Shown one piece after another: positions 1 to 9,453 of a DNA stretch of 41,032 nt. The stretch is from positions 1-41,032 of IMG/VR virus record IMGVR_UViG_3300043399_000304; one strand, 5' to 3'. Numbering within the stretch: the stretch's first letter is position 1; the number at the start of each line of letters is the position of its first letter. A program made the position numbers and the translations under genes. The stretch is from a virus. The notes beneath the pieces are model-generated. The model was not told where the DNA came from. It was given only the letters and a program-made list of their open reading frames with translations, and did no database searches.

Positions 1-3000
1 TAGGAATTATTTTAAATTCTGTACTTGACGATTTAATTTTAGGAACAAATTATAGATCTTTATATGCAGGAATTGCATATACAAGAAGCTACAGTTCAAC
101 AGTAACTACTTTACAGAAACAAAAAACTATTGCAGGATTAAATTTTGCAAGGGATACTGCAGTTGCACTGCTTAATCCTGTTACTAAGGCAGATACAATT
201 AAGAAGATTAATGAGTTATTTAAAACTGTAACTGACATAATTGATAAAGTATCAGATTTTGCAGCACCTGATTTAGAGTTTATAAATCCATTAAGTACCT
301 CATCAGAAGAGTTAATAAGTACTTCAAATAAAATAAATGCATCTAGAATTATTATAAAAAATAAACCGTTCCTAGTTGAAGAAGTTATAGCATGGATTAA
401 TAAACAAGTTGCAACTAACACACCTCCTTTTACATCAGAATTTACATATAATATTTCTCTTTGTAGGCGAGATACCGGATATATTATTGATGCGTTAGTT
501 TATGATTTACTATACGGAGGAAATAGCCAATCTGTTGAAGTAGCAAATGCTTACTATTTAGGCACAACAACTTACTTACCAGGTCAAATACAACAAGCAA
601 TTGCTGCCTACGAGCATTTAAAACAAGTTATTAGTAGCGTTGTACAAAATATACCAGTTATTCCAACCCAAGGAAATGACGATTTACGACAATATTTAGA
701 ACTGCCAGTGGGAACATTTGATGAGGCAGTAACGTTACAAGTTCTTATCGATCAGATTAACATAATTATCGAACAGTCTGGTACGGTAGTTATAACAATG
801 CCTAATTACATCAAAGGTGTTAACTATACTGCTAATAATGTTGATAAGATTACAATTTTAACTAATTTAGCTAGTATACAAACCAGTACTTTAGGATTTT
901 TAAATGAAAAGTACGACACAAAGGCTAAATGTGAACGTGATCTTGGTTATATTATAGACTCGATAAGCCAAGATATATTATTAGGTGGAAATAAAAAGTC
1001 AGCAGAAGCCGGCAGAGGATACTACTCGGCAAATGTGTTAGTAATTGAAGGCGAAGCAACACAAACAATTGATGCATTAAACTATGCCAAAGGGTTAATG
1101 ACTAATATTGTTCAGAATATTAAGCCTGATCTTACAAGCGAGCAAGTAACAAACACGTATTATTCAAAAGGTGAAATTACAGTTGGTAGTATAGTAAGAA
1201 ATACAAAAATTATAACTGATATCATCGAAAATGGTGAAGCAGCTGTTCCAGAAATATATCAAGGAACTGCTTTATTTGCTGCAACTGGAGTTAGCGCTGA
1301 TGACGTTCAACAATCTACCAAGGTTACATCAGTTACACCTAAAGCTGGAGTTGCTAATACTTACATTATAGGATTAGATAAGCCGACTGTTGGTATCGGA
1401 ACAAATTCTAGGTTGTATTTTGGATACCCATCGGTCTATCCGTTGCAAGATAAAGATTTTGATAATTATCCAGAGTGGGATCAGCGTAAGTACGATAAGT
1501 ATGGCTCAATGGGTGGATTAATTATTGACGGTGATCGTGTAAGCGATATATCTCCTATAAGGTCTATGGTTGTTGATGCATTTACACAGCTAAATCAAGG
1601 CGGCCGCGGAGCTAGAGCAACTAATCGTGGTTATACACAGTTAGTTTCGATGTTCACAGTGTTCTGCTCTATATCTATGCAAGTAGATAACGGTGGGATT
1701 ATGTCCATTACTAACGCGAACAGTAACTTCGGTGACTACTGCATGGTTTCTAAAGGATACGGACCAAAAGAATTCTCCGGCACAATTTACAATCCTGCTA
1801 ATAAAGTCTACAACAGTTTAACAAAAACATTTGAATTTAACCAATTCTATCCTGACGGGTATTTCCCGAGAAATCAGCAGGTTTGCGTTTTTGTTCCAGA
1901 TGCTGCAAATAGACCGCACATTGGATTAGTAATGGAAGTAATCCCTCCTGATGATTATATCAACGAGCAAAACCTACCAGGATATATCACCAGTACCATT
2001 ACAACTTCTGAAATTATAGAAGATAGTCTAACAATTTCAGGGATAGAAGTCAATGACATGTATATAGGACAACACGTATATGTGCGAGATCAATTCGGCA
2101 GTTACTCGGATCCTGTTACCGGAGAAAGATATTTACTGGAAGATACAGTTATTACTGATGTAGGCCCAGATACAATCTATTTAAATACTCCTGTAAATAA
2201 AGGAGGAAGTTTCCCTGAAAATCCTACTTATTTCACAATATTTGTAGCAGGAAAAGCGTATTACACAATTTTATCTAGTGAGAAAGCTCCAGATCCGGTT
2301 GCAGAAGGGTTATTAGTGTTCCCAAATAATCAGAAAGCTCCAGAACTATTGACCATCGAATACATTAGAACACTTCTACAATCCATTGTATCCAATACAA
2401 TGTATGGTTCCCCGTTACAGACTGCGGTCCCTCAAGTTACACTTAATTTAACAAACAATCCAACAACTGGTACAATAGCTAGGACATTATTGTTGGCAAC
2501 AATCGTTTATGACATACTTGATCAAGGTCAAAGTGCGACTCCAGGCATCGTTAAAAAGGGATTCGTCACGCAAAGTGATGCTGACGCATCGGAGTTGATA
2601 TTATTGAATATTAACTTTATTGTTGCAGAAATTAGTAAGTTTATGGACAATTATGTTGTTGCAAATCCAGGATTTACATATAATAAAGAAAAGTGCCTAA
2701 GAGATTCTGCATTAATTCCAAGTAAAATTGCTGAAGATTTAACTCTTGGTGGAAACTACAACGCAGTTTATTCAGGATTAAGTTATTATGCTAGATCTGG
2801 AACTTATCATTTAATAAACCTAGAAGATAATACTACAAACACTTCATTATTCCCGGATGGTGCTATTATTAACTTCTATCAGAGAAGTTACATGACAGCA
2901 TCAGGATACTTATTTGAGTATGTTGGGGCAGGATCTAACTACGGGGCATTACCTATGGTAGGCCGTGCTGATCCTAAACAGGAAAGAGAAGTAAATATGT

Positions 3001-3161
3001 TAGACGGAGGAAAAGTTTTCTTCACAAGTACAGATCAGAACGGAGACTTCCGAATCGGTGAGGGTCTAGTTATTAATCAGGCAACTGGAACATTAACTGG
3101 AAGAACCTTTGAAAAGAGTCTGTTTGCAACAATGACCCCGTTTATACTGTCGATTGAATAA
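1..3161 (+). CDS. Virion/appendage structural protein, 5' end outside window
   Basis: The frame is open from base 3, so the gene begins upstream. About 1,052 residues are visible, and the GTG at 708 is internal (LPVGTFDEAV), not the start. A roughly 40-residue module recurs near 441, 912 and 2673, with a remnant at the window edge; it reads F-Y-(N/D)-x3-C-x-RD-x-GYIIDSI-x2-D-x3-GGN-x-QS-x3-YY. The C-terminal region (about 2860-3120) carries a GKVFFTSTDQNGDFRIGEG block that recurs in the protein at 5539. I recognise these modules from virion structural proteins of marine T4-like phages, but I cannot assign a specific tail or baseplate position. The next gene starts 15 nt downstream and shares the Cys-RD module, so the two probably form one appendage. 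No transmembrane segment or signal peptide is evident. Structural role is likely; exact role unknown. Confidence 0.8.
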   Translation, partial: GIILNSVLDDLILGTNYRSLYAGIAYTRSYSSTVTTLQKQKTIAGLNFARDTAVALLNPVTKADTIKKINELFKTVTDIIDKVSDFAAPDLEFINPLSTSSEELISTSNKINASRIIIKNKPFLVEEVIAWINKQVATNTPPFTSEFTYNISLCRRDTGYIIDALVYDLLYGGNSQSVEVANAYYLGTTTYLPGQIQQAIAAYEHLKQVISSVVQNIPVIPTQGNDDLRQYLELPVGTFDEAVTLQVLIDQINIIIEQSGTVVITMPNYIKGVNYTANNVDKITILTNLASIQTSTLGFLNEKYDTKAKCERDLGYIIDSISQDILLGGNKKSAEAGRGYYSANVLVIEGEATQTIDALNYAKGLMTNIVQNIKPDLTSEQVTNTYYSKGEITVGSIVRNTKIITDIIENGEAAVPEIYQGTALFAATGVSADDVQQSTKVTSVTPKAGVANTYIIGLDKPTVGIGTNSRLYFGYPSVYPLQDKDFDNYPEWDQRKYDKYGSMGGLIIDGDRVSDISPIRSMVVDAFTQLNQGGRGARATNRGYTQLVSMFTVFCSISMQVDNGGIMSITNANSNFGDYCMVSKGYGPKEFSGTIYNPANKVYNSLTKTFEFNQFYPDGYFPRNQQVCVFVPDAANRPHIGLVMEVIPPDDYINEQNLPGYITSTITTSEIIEDSLTISGIEVNDMYIGQHVYVRDQFGSYSDPVTGERYLLEDTVITDVGPDTIYLNTPVNKGGSFPENPTYFTIFVAGKAYYTILSSEKAPDPVAEGLLVFPNNQKAPELLTIEYIRTLLQSIVSNTMYGSPLQTAVPQVTLNLTNNPTTGTIARTLLLATIVYDILDQGQSATPGIVKKGFVTQSDADASELILLNINFIVAEISKFMDNYVVANPGFTYNKEKCLRDSALIPSKIAEDLTLGGNYNAVYSGLSYYARSGTYHLINLEDNTTNTSLFPDGAIINFYQRSYMTASGYLFEYVGAGSNYGALPMVGRADPKQEREVNMLDGGKVFFTSTDQNGDFRIGEGLVINQATGTLTGRTFEKSLFATMTPFILSIE

Positions 3162-4830
3162 AGAGGATTTAGCAACATGGCATTACTACCATTAAATACA
3201 TTTAAAACAAAAACTGCGGTGTTAACCACATCGACTTATAACGCTGCAAATTGCGCTAGGGACACCGGGCTAATTGTAGATTCTATAGCATTCGACATTT
3301 TATATTCTGGAACAACCCAGTCGAGATTTTCTGGATTGCAATATTGGGCACAGGGTGCAAGTAAAATTCCAGGTGAAACTTTGCAAACACTAGCGGCATT
3401 GGATCGAGCAAAAGAAGTTGCTAAACAACTAGTGATTAACCAGACTGTATCAGTATCCCCAGGAAACGGTGAAACGCAAATAGTCGATTTACCATCAGGT
3501 GGAGTTAACGGACAGTCAAAAATTGCAGCAGAATTCGATCTTATATCTAGAATTATCGAAAACGGAACTAAAGGTGTTACAGACCTTATTGAACCGAATA
3601 AAGAACAAACTACAGATACAGATTTATTAAATTCTGCAGCTATTTTGTATGCAAACAGAGGATTTTTACAATCAGAAATTATTGCTTACGTAAATAGCCA
3701 GTTTAACACATTTAGTTATAATAAAACAGATTGCGCAAGAGATACTCGGTTAATAGTAGACTCTATTGCCTTCGACTTGCTAACTGATGGTTCGACTCAA
3801 AGTATCTTTTCAGGATTACAATATTGGAGCCAAGGTTCGACACAAGTTCCGGACCAAAGCGCACAAACCCTTGCTGCAATTGCTAGGATAAAAACCGTAG
3901 CACAAAATGTGATACGAAATATTGAAGTAATTCCAACAGATGGCAACGATGAATCGCAATTTATCGGAAATAATGCAGAAGGTAACCTAGCCAGTGTCAC
4001 ACTAGTAGGTGGATTATTTGATGTTATTACCGGTATTATTACGGCAGGAACCAGTGCAGTTACAGATCAGGTAATTCCTAACGGAGAGAGATCACAAATT
4101 GAAGGTATTATTAACGCTTACACTTTATTGCAAAATAATAAGCGTTTTATACAAGAAGAAGTCATTGCATGGATTACTAAACAAATTTCTGATAACACTG
4201 GTCTCGGAGGCATTTGGGATGGGTTTACCTACGATCAAGAAAAATGTTTCAGAGATGCCGGGTATATTATAGATAGTGTTAGCTTTGACCTATTATTCGG
4301 CGGAAATCGTCAGAGTATACAAGCCGGGGTCTACTATTATGGATTTTCTACAACTACCAGCGTATTCCCTACACAGCGATCTGTAGCAGTCACCGCATTC
4401 AATTACTTACGATCAATATTAGATGAAGTAATAGAGGGCAACCCAGTTGCAGGAAAGTATCAAACAGCAGTTAAACAAAGAACTAACCTTCCTCCTGGTA
4501 CATTAAATAACTCTGAAATTGCTAAAACTAAAATTGACATTATTACTGGCATGATTGAAAACGGCCCTGACACCAGTGTTAGGGAAGCTATCAATGTTAA
4601 CTATACCGCAGATCGAGATAGAGAAAATGCATATAGAATGCTGTTAGCTAATCGAGACTTCTTAGCTGCTGAAGTAGTTGCATTTGTTGACAGCCAAACT
4701 CGTGGATCTTTTAGCTATGATGTTTCATTATGTTCAAGAGATGTAGGATATATTGTTGATTGTATACGTTTTGATATTTTGTGGGGAGGAAACAGGCAGG
4801 CTGTTCAAGCAGGGGTGTACTACTATGATC
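441..4830 (+). repeat. Dispersed C-RD-GYIIDSI protein repeat across two genes
   Basis: Seven full copies of a roughly 40-codon module start near 441, 912, 2673 (first gene) and 3231, 3711, 4224, 4710 (second gene). A partial copy lies at the window edge (3 to about 95). DNA identity is low, but Cys, Arg-Asp, Gly, Asp-(S/A/C)-(I/L) and the terminal Tyr/Trp are kept in most copies. The 2673 copy is degenerate, with ALIPSKI replacing GYIIDSI. Confidence 0.75.
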
Positions 4831-5546
4831 ACAGTGCAACAATTAGCCTTGTTCCTACTGAAAAAGTTGATACAGTAAATGCATATAACTACTTAAAAGA
4901 TGTTATTGCAAGCATTGTTTCCTTGACAAAATTCCCAACACCGTTACAAACCGAAGTACTGCAGGTTACTAACTTACCTGCGGCATATATAGACTCAACA
5001 GACGGCTATATTCTTACGCAGATTAATCAGAAAATAGATATTATTACCGGTATTATAAGCGCTGGCCCAAGTGCAGCACCTGGCGCTGCAGCACCGATTG
5101 ATTTAACTGGACTATCAACAGATCCTAAAATTAACAAAGCATTTGATCTGCTATTAGCAAATAGAGATTTCTTAGTTGCAGAAGCAGTTGCATATCTAAA
5201 GTCGCTGAATACCCCTAATACTACCAAAATTTACACAGCACCACCTGGCATTACTGCAATTATACTAATGGCACAGGTAGCCAACGTGTCAGATACCGCA
5301 GCAAAAGTTACGTTCGGACACTATCGACGCCTACCGGTATTCGCTGACCCGTCTACACAAAATGGATATCAAGCAGGAGACACGTTAACAGAACTGGTAA
5401 AAGAATTCACTGTACCTCCAAACGATTCAGCAACCGTAATTAACGGAAAAATGATTTTAGAAAGCTTTGACAGCGTGATAGCATATGCTAGCCGTTCAGG
5501 CGCTTTAAAAATTACCTTAAGTATACTAGAGACTGCAAATGCCTAA
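3177..5546 (+). CDS. Virion structural protein with four C-RD-G modules
   Basis: A 789-residue protein starting at ATG 3177 behind an AGAGGA ribosome-binding site. Four copies of the module seen in the preceding gene start near 3231, 3711, 4224 and 4710. Each has an invariant Cys-x-RD pair, then G-x-I-(V/I)-D-(S/C)-I, and ends in a Gln/Gly/Tyr-rich stretch such as SGLQYW or AGVYYY. Each is followed by a helical segment ending in a phrase like NRDFLAAEVVAFV. The last about 105 residues form a different, probably beta-sandwich module (YTAPPGITAIILMAQVANVS to SILETANA) that I associate with termini of marine-phage appendage proteins. The gene overlaps the next one by 8 nt, implying translational coupling. 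A virion appendage component is inferred from family and context; no enzymatic motif was seen. Confidence 0.8.
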   Translation: MALLPLNTFKTKTAVLTTSTYNAANCARDTGLIVDSIAFDILYSGTTQSRFSGLQYWAQGASKIPGETLQTLAALDRAKEVAKQLVINQTVSVSPGNGETQIVDLPSGGVNGQSKIAAEFDLISRIIENGTKGVTDLIEPNKEQTTDTDLLNSAAILYANRGFLQSEIIAYVNSQFNTFSYNKTDCARDTRLIVDSIAFDLLTDGSTQSIFSGLQYWSQGSTQVPDQSAQTLAAIARIKTVAQNVIRNIEVIPTDGNDESQFIGNNAEGNLASVTLVGGLFDVITGIITAGTSAVTDQVIPNGERSQIEGIINAYTLLQNNKRFIQEEVIAWITKQISDNTGLGGIWDGFTYDQEKCFRDAGYIIDSVSFDLLFGGNRQSIQAGVYYYGFSTTTSVFPTQRSVAVTAFNYLRSILDEVIEGNPVAGKYQTAVKQRTNLPPGTLNNSEIAKTKIDIITGMIENGPDTSVREAINVNYTADRDRENAYRMLLANRDFLAAEVVAFVDSQTRGSFSYDVSLCSRDVGYIVDCIRFDILWGGNRQAVQAGVYYYDHSATISLVPTEKVDTVNAYNYLKDVIASIVSLTKFPTPLQTEVLQVTNLPAAYIDSTDGYILTQINQKIDIITGIISAGPSAAPGAAAPIDLTGLSTDPKINKAFDLLLANRDFLVAEAVAYLKSLNTPNTTKIYTAPPGITAIILMAQVANVSDTAAKVTFGHYRRLPVFADPSTQNGYQAGDTLTELVKEFTVPPNDSATVINGKMILESFDSVIAYASRSGALKITLSILETANA

Positions 5547-8500
5547 TTTATTAAGTGGAAAAACAAAAGTAACTCCTTTGGAAGATTTAGAATCTTCTAG
5601 GTACGAATTTATTTCGTTAACTGAAGCACAACCTGCACTAGGGAAACCTAGTGTAGATAACAGTGTACTAATTGCTAGACTCGATGGCAGCACAAAATGG
5701 ATTAGCCAGGATGACTTAATTTCTAGGCCTGTAAAAAACGTCATTTATGTTAGCAAGGGCGGTGATGATAAAAATACCGGATCTTCAATAGTTGAATCTA
5801 AGCTTACGATTAGATCAGCGCTATCAGCAGCCATTCCAGGAACGGCTATCATAGTTTCTAGTGGGGTTTATAAAGAATTAAATCCTTTAAAATTAGATAA
5901 CGAAATAACAATAATAGGACAGGACTGTACCGTTATACCGGCAAATCCTACTCTAGATATTTTTCACCTTAATAATGCTTGTTTAGTACAAGATGTTAAA
6001 ATAAAAAACCATAGAGCTCCTGGATATGCGTTTGCAATTGCAGTAGGCGCTGTAGTTACAGAATCTCCGATAGTAAGAAATTGTACGGTAATTACAGGAC
6101 CTTTCTTAGCTGACGGTACACTGTTTATTCCTAAAAAGACAGTTCAGAATCCAGCAATCACACCGGGCGCACTCCCTTTAATAAAAAATTCAGATGTACC
6201 AAACGTCAGCAAACGCATTGATGTTGCCGGTGCAGGCGGTGGTGTTAACGTCGACGGTTCTAGATTCTCTAGCAATTCAACAATTAAAACCGTAATTGTA
6301 GATAGATTAGTTGTTGAGAGCCAGGGCGGATATGGACTAACAGCATCAAACGGTGCATATATACTGGCAAATGGTGTTGTCACCAAATTTTGTTATGAAT
6401 CTTTAAAGACAGAATCGGGCGGATTTATAGAAGCATCTGCGTGTACTACTGAATACGGTATTAATGGACTCATTGCAAATGGATTTTCTTCGGTTCCTTA
6501 TAAAACTAATGCAATAGTAAGCCAGAGCGAGTACAGTTTTGTCGCGTTAATAAATGTAACTGGTGGTGGAAGTGGATACAGTGAAGCGCCATCAGTTTCC
6601 ATTGATCCTCCGATTGCTGGAGGTGTCTCTTGGGAACCGGATACAGTATATACAATAGAGCAAACATTAACTAGTAATGGAAACTTTTATAAAGTTATAA
6701 TTGCTGGTACCACTGGAATGGTCCCCCCAGCACATACATCTGGCTCTGAAGTTGACGGTACAACCACACTAGAATATATTGGAACACAAGCTACTGCTAC
6801 ATCTGTAATAGATGCAGGAATAGTGACACAAATAACGATTATTGAACCTGGTTATGGATATAAAACAGTCCCGTCCGTAACGCTTACTGGAGGATCTCCA
6901 ACAACAGAAGCCACTACCAGTGTGGAATTAAGTGGTGTAGGACAATTAAACATAGGGACCATGCTTTCTCGTCCGATTACAGGCACGCTGTTAGAGTTGG
7001 TGGGTGATTCTAGTAAGTATTATATTTCGGCAGCAACTCCGTTGGTTGTTACAAATAGTTTGATATCACTAGTTCCAAGACCATTGTTTGCAGAAACAGG
7101 AACCCAGGTTAACTTCTACCTTGGTAGTAAGATTTCAGCAAATGGACATGGATTTAAGTATGTTGGCTCTGGTGTCACACTTCATGCACTTCCAGAAAAC
7201 GGCGGATCTCCAAATGCATTAAATGAAATTACTGAAACAAATTATGGTAAGATATTTTTCTCAACCTTATCTGATTCGGGAATTTTTAAAATTGGGGATG
7301 TTCTAGAAATAAATCAATTAACTGGAACTTCCACCATTGATGCTAGTAACTTTAACTTATCTAATATAAGTGCATTGGGTCCTTTGATTAGAAATGGGGT
7401 TCCAGTAGGTGTTCAGCTAAAAGAAATTAGCAACAACTCTAGTTTAATTTCTTCAACTGGGTTTACAGATGATTATACAGCTCCTACGCAGACAGCAATA
7501 GTACAATATTTAGAAAATAACTATTTAAATTTAGCAGGTGGTATCGTAACTGGTCCTACTACTATAGATAGTTTACGTATAATTGGAAATAGTCTAATAA
7601 GCATAGGGACTGATCAAGATATTGTTATTAATCCCAACGGAACTGGTGTAGTTGATTTATCCAACACCATCATTTCTAATTTAGCAACCCCTGTTAGTGC
7701 ACAAGATGCCGCAACAAAAGCGTATGTTGACTTTGTGGCGGGCGGAGGGGGTGCGGCATTATCTGCAACGATCGGTGATATTAATATTACATCAGACACT
7801 ATATCTAACGTAGATGCTGATGCCAATATTATATTAAAAACTACAGGCACTGGGGCAGTTGTTATATCATCGACTCTTGAAAGCACAAGTAAAGATACAG
7901 GTGCATTGATTGTTGAGGGTGGTGTTGGCATTGAAAAACGATTAAATGTAGGAACCAGTGTAACGTCTCCGAATTTCTATGGAACATTAAACGGTAATGC
8001 CACAGGATCGGCTGCAACAGTTTCCAATCCAACTCAGACTACGATAACACGGGTGGGCACATTGACTGAATTGACAGTCGACAACATCAAACTTGATCTT
8101 AATCTTATAAAGAATCAATCTTTAAATCAGGATTTGGTGTTTGGTGTAACCGGTAATGCCTCAGTTATTCCAGAACTATCTAACAGTATTGACTTTGGAA
8201 AATCTACTAGCAAATGGAAAACTGGTTATTTTACCAGTATCGACGGAACCATTGTTACAGAAACCCAACCCAATATTAAAAATTTAAACAAAGATGTTAA
8301 TATTTTTGATAGTACTTACACTTTGCATCCTACGTTAGATATTGGATATAACGAAACTAACACATTAAGAATCACAACTAATAGCATTGCAGCAACTAAT
8401 TTTTCTAGCGCTAAGTTTACAACTTACACAACTGGAACCAACGATGCAACTGGAAAACTGGAGTTCTATCCTAAAGAGCAGTTAGCTTTTACTATTGAAC

Positions 8501-9432
8501 CGGGAATGGTTACTGTAGAACACGATTTAACTGTTAAAGATGAATTAATTATTGGAAACTCTATTGTTAGATTTGGTCCTGAACAAATTAGCATACCTAG
8601 TTCCGTAGATTACGGTATAAAATACAACGATCATACGAACTTGGCAGCACTAATCAACAGTATAGTCCTAACTTCAAACGGTATATCTAATACTACATCG
8701 GTTAATTTAAATACGACTGTTAGCAATGCTAAAATAACTACTAATGATTCGGTTATCATCGCAGGATCGACGAATACAATCTTTAATGGAAAATGGAAAG
8801 TCACTGCAGCAGACCCAACTAGCACTAGTTTTAATATTTCAATAACACCGACGGCGATACCAGGAACTTATACATCAAATGCTACTGTGGTCCTATTAGT
8901 TCGACAGGGATTCTTTGGATACATTAGATCATTGGATGCGTTAACTTACATACCTAGTTCAGGAATTACAAATAATGTGGTAACTGGTAATATCGGGACC
9001 ATGAATGTAAATCTTGTAAGTCCTAAGGTAGCTATTACCGGTGGTAACATTGATGGAACTGTTATAGGAGAGACAACCCCCGCAAAGGCATCGTTTAGTG
9101 AAGTGGTTGCAAATCAATTTAATACGACAACTTCAGAAATAGAGATTTTAAATGCTAATGCAACGGTCATTGATTCGTTTGCACTAGCTGACCATAATCT
9201 AGCAAAGTATATTGTGAGAGTTAAGGATACAGTAACAAACCAGGTATCTGGACAGGAAATTATGTTGGTACACAATGGGGTAGATATTAACACCAGTGAG
9301 TATGGCATCGTGCATACCAGCCAGCTGCTGGGAGTTTTTTCTAGTAGAATTTCAGGGTCAAATGTAGAACTAGTATATACGCCTTTCTCAGTCAACGCAA
9401 CTAGAGTAAGTACATTTAAATTTAGAGCATAA
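5539..9432 (+). CDS. Tail fibre/tailspike-like protein with beta-helix N-terminal region
   Basis: A 1,297-residue protein; ATG 5539 overlaps the upstream stop by 8 nt. Residues about 67-340 resemble pectate-lyase-type parallel beta-helix proteins: YVSKGGDDKNTGSS, then repeated short strands such as ITIIGQDCTVI and VQDVKIKNHRAPGYAF. Around residue 333 is a GGGSGYSEAPSVSIDPP block, echoed near 435-450 (EPGYGYKTVPSVTL). Residues about 520-600 share the GKIFFSTLSDSGIFKIGD module with the first gene. Further on come AQDAATKAYVD (near 719), a hinge motif common in fibres, and a beta-rich repeat tail with GNATGSAATVSNPTQTT. There is no C-terminal S74 chaperone. A host-contact fibre or spike is likely; whether it has glycan-cleaving activity cannot be told, because no catalytic constellation is evident. 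Confidence 0.75.
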   Translation: MPNLLSGKTKVTPLEDLESSRYEFISLTEAQPALGKPSVDNSVLIARLDGSTKWISQDDLISRPVKNVIYVSKGGDDKNTGSSIVESKLTIRSALSAAIPGTAIIVSSGVYKELNPLKLDNEITIIGQDCTVIPANPTLDIFHLNNACLVQDVKIKNHRAPGYAFAIAVGAVVTESPIVRNCTVITGPFLADGTLFIPKKTVQNPAITPGALPLIKNSDVPNVSKRIDVAGAGGGVNVDGSRFSSNSTIKTVIVDRLVVESQGGYGLTASNGAYILANGVVTKFCYESLKTESGGFIEASACTTEYGINGLIANGFSSVPYKTNAIVSQSEYSFVALINVTGGGSGYSEAPSVSIDPPIAGGVSWEPDTVYTIEQTLTSNGNFYKVIIAGTTGMVPPAHTSGSEVDGTTTLEYIGTQATATSVIDAGIVTQITIIEPGYGYKTVPSVTLTGGSPTTEATTSVELSGVGQLNIGTMLSRPITGTLLELVGDSSKYYISAATPLVVTNSLISLVPRPLFAETGTQVNFYLGSKISANGHGFKYVGSGVTLHALPENGGSPNALNEITETNYGKIFFSTLSDSGIFKIGDVLEINQLTGTSTIDASNFNLSNISALGPLIRNGVPVGVQLKEISNNSSLISSTGFTDDYTAPTQTAIVQYLENNYLNLAGGIVTGPTTIDSLRIIGNSLISIGTDQDIVINPNGTGVVDLSNTIISNLATPVSAQDAATKAYVDFVAGGGGAALSATIGDINITSDTISNVDADANIILKTTGTGAVVISSTLESTSKDTGALIVEGGVGIEKRLNVGTSVTSPNFYGTLNGNATGSAATVSNPTQTTITRVGTLTELTVDNIKLDLNLIKNQSLNQDLVFGVTGNASVIPELSNSIDFGKSTSKWKTGYFTSIDGTIVTETQPNIKNLNKDVNIFDSTYTLHPTLDIGYNETNTLRITTNSIAATNFSSAKFTTYTTGTNDATGKLEFYPKEQLAFTIEPGMVTVEHDLTVKDELIIGNSIVRFGPEQISIPSSVDYGIKYNDHTNLAALINSIVLTSNGISNTTSVNLNTTVSNAKITTNDSVIIAGSTNTIFNGKWKVTAADPTSTSFNISITPTAIPGTYTSNATVVLLVRQGFFGYIRSLDALTYIPSSGITNNVVTGNIGTMNVNLVSPKVAITGGNIDGTVIGETTPAKASFSEVVANQFNTTTSEIEILNANATVIDSFALADHNLAKYIVRVKDTVTNQVSGQEIMLVHNGVDINTSEYGIVHTSQLLGVFSSRISGSNVELVYTPFSVNATRVSTFKFRA

Positions 9433-9435
9433 ATA
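9428..9435 (+). promoter_or_regulatory. Late promoter motif CATAAATA
   Basis: Matches the T4-type late -10 element (N-A-TAAATA). It lies 18 nt before ATG 9454, and its TAA is the stop codon of the preceding gene. A ribosome-binding site (ATAGGAGTGG) lies between. Assignment rests on motif and position only. Confidence 0.6.
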
Positions 9436-9453
9436 AGGATATAGGAGTGGACA

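Noticed and set aside
708-3161. Gene start at GTG 708
   Set aside because: The same frame is open from base 3 with matching domain content (a C-RD-G repeat at 441), so 708 is internal.
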